A stretch of DNA of 64,000 nucleotides, from positions 1 to 64,000 of the forward strand of contig JAFAQY010000007.1 in the NCBI GenBank assembly GCA_019261985.1. The letters are read 5' to 3'. Source of the stretch: Bryobacterales bacterium. Lineage in GTDB: Bacteria > Acidobacteriota > Terriglobia > Bryobacterales > Bryobacteraceae. Shown in pieces: positions 58,793-64,000 of the stretch (position 1 is its first letter; each line of letters starts with the position of its first letter). The notes under the pieces are model-generated. The model made no database searches. It was given only the letters and a program-made list of their open reading frames with translations, and was not told the origin of the DNA. Both the position numbers and the translations under genes were made by a program.

Positions 58793-59049
58793 TTGCGCCG
58801 TTTCGTTTTTGGCGCCTCGCCGCGAGTCAACGCGAGTATCTCGTCAGTAGTCATGCGGGTTCTCGCGCTCCCACGCAGCAACTGCACCGCAATCTGCCCT
58901 CGGGTAAGACCGGCGGGCTGGCGCTTCGCCTTGCGAATCCGGGCGTGATCCTTGCCTAGCTCAAACTCAACTTCCGTATGAGGGAGGAAGCCCAGGCGAT
59001 TACGAATATCCTGGGGAATCGTCACTTGGCCCTTGGTAGTAATCTGCAC
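58789..59049 (-). CDS. AbrB/MazE-fold antitoxin
   Basis: An 86-residue protein. The N-terminal 45 residues are a swapped-hairpin AbrB domain: MQITTKGQVTIPQDIRNRLGFLPHTEVEFELGKDHARIRKA. The C-terminal part (GLTRGQIAVQLLRGSARTRMTTDEILALTRGEAP) should bind the PIN toxin. It precedes and overlaps the toxin gene and probably represses the pair's promoter. It lies 57 bp after the end of csm5, and no promoter or terminator could be found between them. Confidence 0.92.
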   Translation of the reverse strand: MQITTKGQVTIPQDIRNRLGFLPHTEVEFELGKDHARIRKAKRQPAGLTRGQIAVQLLRGSARTRMTTDEILALTRGEAPKTKRRK

Positions 59050-59106
59050 GGTAATACTCCTACTGTCGAGTGTAGCGCGCTTTGGGGGAACTTGAGTATG
59101 GCGCGA

Positions 59107-60192
59107 CTACGCCACTTCCAAGCCCACCCATCCCGGCAAACTCGACGGCTGGCCGCCCTCGAAGATTACCCGGCGGGTCTTCGGGAAGGGGAGGCCGGTT
59201 TGGATCGCCCGTTGATAGATGGGAGACTCGCGCAGGATGCCGCGGAAATCGGGGTTTTGGGTGTCAAGGAAGGAGATTTTAGAAAGCACTCCGCCGCCCC
59301 AGCCGAGCGAGAGCAGGCAGGCGTTCGGGTTGGACGAAATCTCCGCTAAACGCTGCTCCAGGGCTTCGGCCTTCGCACCCAATCCTGGCAGGCCGGCCCA
59401 CAACGCATACTGTTTGTGCTTCGCCAACTGACCCGAGGCGTACTTATTCGCGGCTTGGAAAAGGCGGGAACGATCCTGCGGAGAATCTTCGTTCCAGGCA
59501 CCTTCGAAAGCCGTCCCGGGAACCGCCATCTCAGCGAATAACGGCGTGCTCTCGTCGATGTGCCGCGGATCGGAAGATCCGCGCGCCGATTTCCACCCGA
59601 GCTCGAACTTTTCCGGCCCGCGAGGCACTAGGGTGGAAACGCGCAGAAGGTAAATCTTCATGGCCGAGTACGCGCCAACGCCCGAGTCGCTCGCGCCGAC
59701 GCGTTTGGCCCGAGGCACGTCTTCCAGCTTCGCAGCCGGGTTCCTGGGCGCGCGCTCGGCGCCCGACATGCGCTCGGCCAAATCGTGAATTGTTTTTTCG
59801 CTCCAGCGGTCGAAGACAGCGCCGGTACGCAGCGCGCCCTTGATGGCCGTGGCGGGCAAATAGGGCCCTGAGGTTGAGGCCGCGAACGTCGGTATGAATA
59901 AATGCTCGGCGCGCGCTTTCTCCCAGACCGGGATGGAACTCGTGTGCTCAAACGGAATGCGCCGGCCGGCGAAATTTTGCGCGAATCCTCCCCATGAACC
60001 GAAGTCGAGCTTCTCGGCTTTCTTCAACTGCGCCAGATAGCCATCCAGCCTGGGGCCCTTCGCGAGCAGCTTGAAAATACGGCGTTGATCCAAGACGTTC
60101 ACGTGATCGCGCCAGACCATATAGTCGATGGGCGCGAGCTTCTGCCCATCTCCGACCAAGGTCGGCGTGAGGCACGTGACACGGTATCTCAT
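59107..60192 (-). CDS. csm5: CRISPR type III-A effector subunit Csm5
   Basis: A 361-residue RAMP protein. It starts MRYRVTCLTPTLVGDGQKLAPIDYMVWRDHVNVLDQRRIFKLL, the typical Csm5 opening, and has FIPTFAASTSGPYLPATAIKGALRTGAVFDRW, the glycine-rich RAMP loop (P-x-T-x-I-K-G-A-L-R), and the end ISFLDTQNPDFRGILRESPIYQR...PFPKTRRVIFEGGQPSSLPGWVGLEVA. Csm5 caps the 3' end of the crRNA in the Csm complex and helps crRNA trimming. Start and stop are well defined; csm4 overlaps it by 4 bp. Confidence 0.93.
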   Translation of the reverse strand: MRYRVTCLTPTLVGDGQKLAPIDYMVWRDHVNVLDQRRIFKLLAKGPRLDGYLAQLKKAEKLDFGSWGGFAQNFAGRRIPFEHTSSIPVWEKARAEHLFIPTFAASTSGPYLPATAIKGALRTGAVFDRWSEKTIHDLAERMSGAERAPRNPAAKLEDVPRAKRVGASDSGVGAYSAMKIYLLRVSTLVPRGPEKFELGWKSARGSSDPRHIDESTPLFAEMAVPGTAFEGAWNEDSPQDRSRLFQAANKYASGQLAKHKQYALWAGLPGLGAKAEALEQRLAEISSNPNACLLSLGWGGGVLSKISFLDTQNPDFRGILRESPIYQRAIQTGLPFPKTRRVIFEGGQPSSLPGWVGLEVA

Positions 60193-61190
60193 GCCGCGGA
60201 CCTCACCGGTTCCACGTTGAGCGGAACCGGAATCCAGAAAGCAAAGCCCGACCGGTAGACGGGGTGTGGGAATCCTTCCGGCGCAACATCGGTGGCGGAT
60301 CCACGCGGCTCGCGCGCAGCCACCAGCACCGAGCCTTCGGCGATCATCCGCGTGTTGCGCTTAAGCTCTCCCCAACCAGCGTGGCTCTCCACGCGTCCGC
60401 CTCGCGCGATTACGGAATAGTTGCCGCGGGCCCAGTCGATCGAATCGTCCTGGCCGGGATGGAATAGCGAAAGCAGCCACCAGCCAGTCTCTCCCGGCGT
60501 GTCGGCGGAGGACAAAAGCCCGGATTCCCGCTCGATGATTTCGATCTCCGCACGGCCCCAGCCGCGCGATCGCTCGCCGCCGAAGCCGGAATCGCCCAAG
60601 AGGCGCAGCGCGCCCGTCACACGCGCTTTCCAAGCTTCGCGCGCGGCCTCGTTCGCGAACGCCACGGCGGTCCAGAATCCCGCGTTGGGCGCAAACTCCA
60701 GGCAGGCGGTTGAATGCGGAGCGACGCCCGCGCCGCCGCGATCCACGGCCGCGCTGGATCTCACGGAAACGCGAAACGGCCCTTGCGTGCCCATGGCAAT
60801 CAATGCCTCACTAGCGCCGTCAACGGCTAATCCCTCTTCGGAAATCGCCTTGCCGCTCACAAGCGACTCGATCGTGTGCAGCGGTACGAAGCGCGCTGCC
60901 TTCCAGCGCACCTTGGAAGATGCCGGCGGCGGCCATAGATTGCGCGGAGGCGGTACGTACATCGTCTCGCCATTAAAGGGAAAACAAGAACTGAAGCAAA
61001 CCGCTGGCTCCGGTGTTCTAGCCGTGGCTTCGAGCCACTCCTCGAGCATGCCGAGGCGAGCCATGGCCCCCGTCACGGCAGAATAAAGCGAATCGCTGTG
61101 ATACATACGATCGACGCGATCGCGATCGCCTGAATCGGAGCCGATGCGCCACGGACCGGTGGGCCTCAGTCTGATCACTAAGTAGGACAT
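60189..61190 (-). CDS. csm4: CRISPR type III-A effector subunit Csm4
   Basis: A 333-residue RAMP protein. The start MSYLVIRLRPTGPWRIGSDSGDRDRVDRMYHSDSLYSAVTGAMARLGMLEEWLEA is the Csm4/Cas5-like opening (S-D-S-L-Y-S-A), followed by CFSSCFPFNGETMYVPPPRNLWPPP, and the glycine-rich loop GALRLLGDSGFGGERSRGWGRAEIEI in the second half. Csm4 binds the 5' handle of the crRNA and contacts Cas10. The coding start lies within a degenerate hairpin repeat at 61186-61204. Confidence 0.94.
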   Translation of the reverse strand: MSYLVIRLRPTGPWRIGSDSGDRDRVDRMYHSDSLYSAVTGAMARLGMLEEWLEATARTPEPAVCFSSCFPFNGETMYVPPPRNLWPPPASSKVRWKAARFVPLHTIESLVSGKAISEEGLAVDGASEALIAMGTQGPFRVSVRSSAAVDRGGAGVAPHSTACLEFAPNAGFWTAVAFANEAAREAWKARVTGALRLLGDSGFGGERSRGWGRAEIEIIERESGLLSSADTPGETGWWLLSLFHPGQDDSIDWARGNYSVIARGGRVESHAGWGELKRNTRMIAEGSVLVAAREPRGSATDVAPEGFPHPVYRSGFAFWIPVPLNVEPVRSAA

Positions 61191-61204
61191 GCCTCAGCTT
61201 GTGC
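61186..61204. repeat. Degenerate hairpin repeat at the csm3-csm4 junction
   Basis: GGACATGCCTCAGCTTGTGC is a decayed relative of GACAAGC-TTCA-GCTTGTC seen at 47695. It contains the csm4 start codon and reaches the csm3 stop codon. Confidence 0.5.
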
Positions 61205-62037
61205 TACGCCAGTTTCTCCGCCAGCGCGCCGTTCTTAGTAGCCGCCTGCACCTGCCCGAGATCGGGCCCCGAAGCCAGCTCCACTTCTTCGCCGCCGGAG
61301 GAATAAAAGTCGCGGTTGCGCCACATCATTTTTACATTGGAAAAGCGCACGCGTCCGCTGCCGCGCGACCCCCCGCCGCCCAGAGCGTCATCCTCCAAAA
61401 GCCTCAGCCCTTCGAGCAGCCGTGGCGGCAACGCCTTGTCCTCATCGCAAAGGATATCGAGCACCATGCGGACGCGGAATCGCGCTCCGGCGGGCACGCG
61501 CTCCAATGTTCGCGGGTTGGCTTGTGAAGTGATGCGGTCGATGGCGTTCTCACTTTTCACTTCCGTGATTTCATCATCCAGGTTTTCGCGCATTTGCGCG
61601 GTGATGCTGTCCTGATCCAGCGGAGCGTCGTAGATCGTTAGCCGTGCCGGGCTGGCAACTTTGGATTCCAGCGCTTCGCCTTCCACGCGCTCCAGGCGGC
61701 CGGGATTGCGCCCGAACAGGAGGCAAATCTCATCGTCGGGGCGGTCGCTTTGATGAATCCGGACCTCCTGGCCGCGGCGTTTGGAAACATAGACGAGCTC
61801 GGCGGGCGAAGTAAGGCCCAGTGCGTTCTCGAGCAGCGAGCGGATCTTGCCGCGCAGCGAGCTGCCGGGAATGTAGGGCAGCCCGAAGGCGTCCTTCACC
61901 ACGGGATTATCCGCGCCGCCGATTTCGAGCGATCCTTTCCCCGCGCCGATGTGCAGCCCGGTTTCACAATGCAGGTCGCCGGTGAGAATCAATTTGCCCA
62001 CCAACTTCAGTTCGGTTTGAGCCGAGTGTGTGCTCAT
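61204..62037 (-). CDS. csm3: CRISPR type III-A effector subunit Csm3 (target RNase)
   Basis: A 277-residue RAMP protein. LVGKLILTGDLHCETGLHIGAGKGSLEIGGADNPVVKDAFGLPYIPGSSLRGKIRSLLE is the family opening; D43 in GGADNPV matches the catalytic Asp of Csm3 (D33 in Streptococcus thermophilus) that cuts target RNA every six bases. The last part has VRMVLDILCDEDKALPPRLLEGLRLLEDDALGGGGSRGSGRVRF, the G-rich loop. The protein polymerises along the crRNA to form the backbone. All key residues are present, so the RNase is predicted active. Confidence 0.95.
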   Translation of the reverse strand: MSTHSAQTELKLVGKLILTGDLHCETGLHIGAGKGSLEIGGADNPVVKDAFGLPYIPGSSLRGKIRSLLENALGLTSPAELVYVSKRRGQEVRIHQSDRPDDEICLLFGRNPGRLERVEGEALESKVASPARLTIYDAPLDQDSITAQMRENLDDEITEVKSENAIDRITSQANPRTLERVPAGARFRVRMVLDILCDEDKALPPRLLEGLRLLEDDALGGGGSRGSGRVRFSNVKMMWRNRDFYSSGGEEVELASGPDLGQVQAATKNGALAEKLA

Positions 62038-62045
62038 ATTTTTCG

Positions 62046-62699
62046 TTATTCGTTATACGCCACGATGGCTTCGAAAAGATCTTTGAACCGCTCGTATCCG
62101 CGCGGGTCGTTCTTGCGGGTCACCTGCAGCAGCAGGCGCTCAAGTGCGTCCAGGCTGCGGAGAGAATGACGCGCGATGGTATACGCCAGGCGGGCGCGCA
62201 GCATCACGAAGTGGTGCTGTCGCTCGCTCTCCGGAGCCCGCACGGCGCGGCGAACCGCGTTATAAAGGCGCCGAAGCTGGCTTTTGGTGCCGCTATCCAT
62301 GTCGCGCATGCGCGCCACCACCGCATGGGCTTGATTGTCGAGGTACAGGCTGTCGGAGATCAGTTTTTCGATCTCGATTTCAGGGGCGCCCTCGAACGGT
62401 CGTCCGCCGCCGGGCCGACCGCCTTCGCGGCGATCTCCGCGGCGATCGTCTCCTCGCCGGTCATCACCGCGGTTCTCGCGATTGCGATCCGGCGGGCGGT
62501 CGCCACGCTGATCACGGCGTTCGCCTCCGCCGCCCTGCGGACCACGCGGGGGTCGATCCTCGCGGCGCGGCCGCTCCTCTCTTTTCTCCTGAGGCTTGGG
62601 CTCTGGTTTGGGAGGTTCCGCCTTAGGTGGCTCCGCGACTGGCGCGGCAGCCTCTGCGGCTGCGGCCTGCGGCGCTTCAGTTTGTACTTCTTCGTCCAT
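62046..62699 (-). CDS. csm2: CRISPR type III-A small subunit Csm2 with disordered N-terminal extension
   Basis: A 217-residue protein. The C-terminal ~112 residues (about 106-217) are a normal all-helical Csm2: PEIEIEKLISDSLYLDNQAHAVVARMRDMDSGTKSQLRRLYNAVRRAVRAPESERQHHFVMLRARLAYTIARHSLRSLDALERLLLQVTRKNDPRGYERFKDLFEAIVAYNE. The first ~105 residues are low-complexity: Ala/Pro/Glu/Lys-rich to about 38, then Arg/Asp/Gly-rich (RGDDRRGDDRRGDRREGG) to about 100, with no hydrophobic core. Most Csm2 proteins are 110-150 residues without this part. The tail could bind RNA or sit in condensates; that is inference. Confidence 0.88.
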   Translation of the reverse strand: MDEEVQTEAPQAAAAEAAAPVAEPPKAEPPKPEPKPQEKREERPRREDRPPRGPQGGGGERRDQRGDRPPDRNRENRGDDRRGDDRRGDRREGGRPGGGRPFEGAPEIEIEKLISDSLYLDNQAHAVVARMRDMDSGTKSQLRRLYNAVRRAVRAPESERQHHFVMLRARLAYTIARHSLRSLDALERLLLQVTRKNDPRGYERFKDLFEAIVAYNE

Positions 62700-62799
62700 A
62701 AAGACTTACGGCTCCTATATGCCTCGTGCTCTGTGGCGCTTGTTGTCTACTGCGTCGAGGCGCCAAGTTCGCTGGCGGGTGTTTTGTACTCGCCCCCTA

Positions 62800-62835
62800 G
62801 CGCGATTGGCAATCGCGCGCAGGATCGCATCCTGC
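62800..62835. repeat. Twin-hairpin repeat inside the csm operon, copy 8
   Basis: GCGCGATT-ggc-AATCGCGC (62800-62818, perfect 8 bp) is followed without a gap by GCAGGAT-cgc-ATCCTGC (62819-62835, perfect 7 bp) and CCCAC. It fills most of the space between the cas10 stop (62849) and the csm2 start (62699), and would fold in the polycistronic mRNA. Confidence 0.9.
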
Positions 62836-62848
62836 CCCACAATCGACA

Positions 62849-64000
62849 TTAGCTGCTTGCCTCCGCCGACAATCTGGCCCATTCTAACGCCACGCGTCCG
62901 GCGGGGCGCAACTTTACTGTTACGGCGCTGCGGCCGATCAGGTCCGCGATCAAAGCAGTCCGCGCCTTTTGAAAATCGCCGCGCTGCGGACCCTCGTTGC
63001 GGGCCGACGCCAGGATTCGTCCGATCCGGCGGTGATAACGCCACGGCCGCTCGCCACCGGTTCTGCGCGCTTGTTTGCGCGACAGCCGCGACTGCGTTTC
63101 GCGATAAATTCCGCACAAATCGCGAAGATATTGCGGCGAGCAGCCAAATTCGGCGATCATCCGCATCAGCGAATCCTTCAGGCCGCCGGCTTCCGTAAAC
63201 TGCTTCCATTCGAGTGTACGGCCCAGCAGCCAAATGCAATCTTTGTCCGCGGACTTCGCGGCCTCCAGACGTCGGCCGGCTTCTTCGAACACCGCCCCGA
63301 GGGAGGCGTCTATGGAGGGCGCCAGAGCCACAGCCATGCTGATGGTCTTGCCTTCGGCGCCGGGAAAATCCTTCAAATTCTGTTCGGCGAAACGATGGAA
63401 CAGCCGCTCCATTTCGCTGGCCAGCCCGAGCAAAGCATCCCAGCTTCCATACACTGCAAAATCGTCGCCGCCGGCGTAAATGACCGTGACTTTGCGCCAA
63501 AACTCCGGCATCGAACAGATTACTTCCAGCTCGCCTGCAAAGAACTGCTTGTACATTACCGAGAGCTGGATGTGTTCCTCGATAGTCTGCGCGCGCCGGA
63601 TTCGGATGCCGACGTTGTCGACATCGCCGCGCAGGACGCCCCAGGTCTGAAGCCCCATCGCACGCTCGCCCAACGTAGTTGTCGAGGCGGGATGGTATCC
63701 ATCTTCGCTGAGGGCGGCGTGGCGCGCGAGCGGCAGCGCGTCCGGCGAGGCCGTGAGAGGAAATATGTGCTTGCCTTCGCCGATGGCAACCCGGCCGGGA
63801 TGTTCCGGCGACCATCCTGCCGATGTGGCATCGCGCAGCCGTGACGCCAAATCGATGAAATAGTTGTGCGCCGGAGTGGGATCGCTTTCCTGCGACTCAA
63901 GCGGAGCTTGCGCCAGCGGCGCGCCGCGGCGCTGATTCATAGCGTCCTGGAGCCTGCGCCGCACGTCGCTCCAATCGCCGAGATTTTCGGTGCAACTCCA
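62849..64000 (-). CDS. csm1: CRISPR type III-A Cas10/Csm1 (3' part; runs off the right edge)
   Basis: Only the C-terminal ~383 residues are visible; the frame stays open to base 64000. The visible part has a palm domain with WGVLRGDVDNVGIRIRRAQTIEEHIQLSVMYKQFF and the cyclase motif VIYAGGDDFAVYG (GGDD codons at 63461-63472), then GKTISMAVALAPSIDASLGAVFEEAGRRLEAAKSADK and the helical D4-like C-terminus KDSLMRMIAEFGCSPQYLRDLCGIYRETQSRL. The intact GGDD predicts cyclic oligoadenylate synthesis on target RNA binding. The HD nuclease domain, if present, lies beyond the edge. The open frame from 63964 has a possible start, but homology clearly runs further up. Confidence 0.93.
   Translation of the reverse strand, partial: WSCTENLGDWSDVRRRLQDAMNQRRGAPLAQAPLESQESDPTPAHNYFIDLASRLRDATSAGWSPEHPGRVAIGEGKHIFPLTASPDALPLARHAALSEDGYHPASTTTLGERAMGLQTWGVLRGDVDNVGIRIRRAQTIEEHIQLSVMYKQFFAGELEVICSMPEFWRKVTVIYAGGDDFAVYGSWDALLGLASEMERLFHRFAEQNLKDFPGAEGKTISMAVALAPSIDASLGAVFEEAGRRLEAAKSADKDCIWLLGRTLEWKQFTEAGGLKDSLMRMIAEFGCSPQYLRDLCGIYRETQSRLSRKQARRTGGERPWRYHRRIGRILASARNEGPQRGDFQKARTALIADLIGRSAVTVKLRPAGRVALEWARLSAEASS

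Noticed and set aside
1-64000. CRISPR repeat array
   Set aside because: No run of direct repeats with regular spacers was seen, although the csm genes are present; the array may lie beyond the right edge.
1-64000. tRNA or rRNA genes
   Set aside because: No cloverleaf with a TTCGAATCC-type arm or rRNA core was recognised; a tRNA search tool would decide.

Overview
The window looks like a chromosomal segment of a soil Acidobacteriota, most like the Solibacter/Bryobacter group. This is inferred from gene content, not from a marker gene. The signs are many secreted PQQ enzymes and cytochromes c, a MacB/FtsX-type 'ADOP' permease, secreted proteins with the RLPDGHxDLxGVW signature, DUF6152, ECF sigma factors paired with YCII/DGPF proteins, high GC, and short hairpin-forming repeats in many intergenic gaps. 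No rRNA or tRNA gene and no CRISPR array was seen.

Layout. 0-9.9 kb: MFS transporter, TlpA-like thioredoxin, a short ArsC/Spx-family gene with an in-frame TGA exactly where the first Cys of CxxC belongs (probable selenoprotein, with a SECIS-like stem-loop just downstream), TauE/SafE exporter, secreted proteins, an NHL propeller, a citrate-lyase-like aldolase and DNA polymerase IV. 10-16 kb: a coupled minus-strand operon (metallophosphoesterase, two heme c proteins, ADOP permease) divergent from an ECF sigma/anti-sigma pair. 16-24.5 kb: broken polysaccharide deacetylase, CcmE of the CxxxY type, ATP-dependent DNA ligase, HbpS/GlcG-like protein, glutathione-independent formaldehyde dehydrogenase, DUF433 protein, and a two-subunit molybdenum hydroxylase. 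24.6-33.6 kb: PQQ dehydrogenase, DUF6152 and RLPDGH proteins, YncE/phosphoesterase fusion, MHS-type transporter, tannase-family esterase. 33.6-40 kb: the scar of a tandem duplication (truncated trpD fused to truncated tannase), the intact trpD, DUF3052 and DinB-like proteins, and a YCII-DoxX-YCII-sigma group. 40-50 kb: cytochrome c/PQQ dehydrogenase pair, a toxin-antitoxin pair with a frameshifted toxin, an S55 (SpoIVB-type) peptidase coupled to a propeller protein, a cupin and xylulokinase. 50-58 kb: a minus-strand acyl-CoA degradation operon (FadB-like, thiolase, acyl-CoA dehydrogenase, AtuA, AtuA-associated protein, enoyl-CoA hydratase) with a PIN toxin-antitoxin pair set inside it. 58-64 kb: an AbrB/PIN pair, then csm5, csm4, csm3, csm2 and the 3' part of cas10/csm1 of a type III-A CRISPR-Cas locus that runs off the right edge.

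How the genes work together. The metabolic theme is periplasmic oxidation (PQQ and molybdenum enzymes passing electrons to cytochromes c), breakdown of plant-derived esters, and acyl-CoA catabolism. The defence theme is at the right end: Cas10 keeps its GGDD cyclase motif and Csm3 keeps its target-RNA-cleaving Asp, so the complex looks catalytically competent. The strongest candidates for something new are the UGA-containing ArsC/Spx gene, Csm2 with a ~105-residue Arg/Gly/Asp-rich disordered N-terminus, and the covarying twin-hairpin repeats, one of which lies inside the csm operon.
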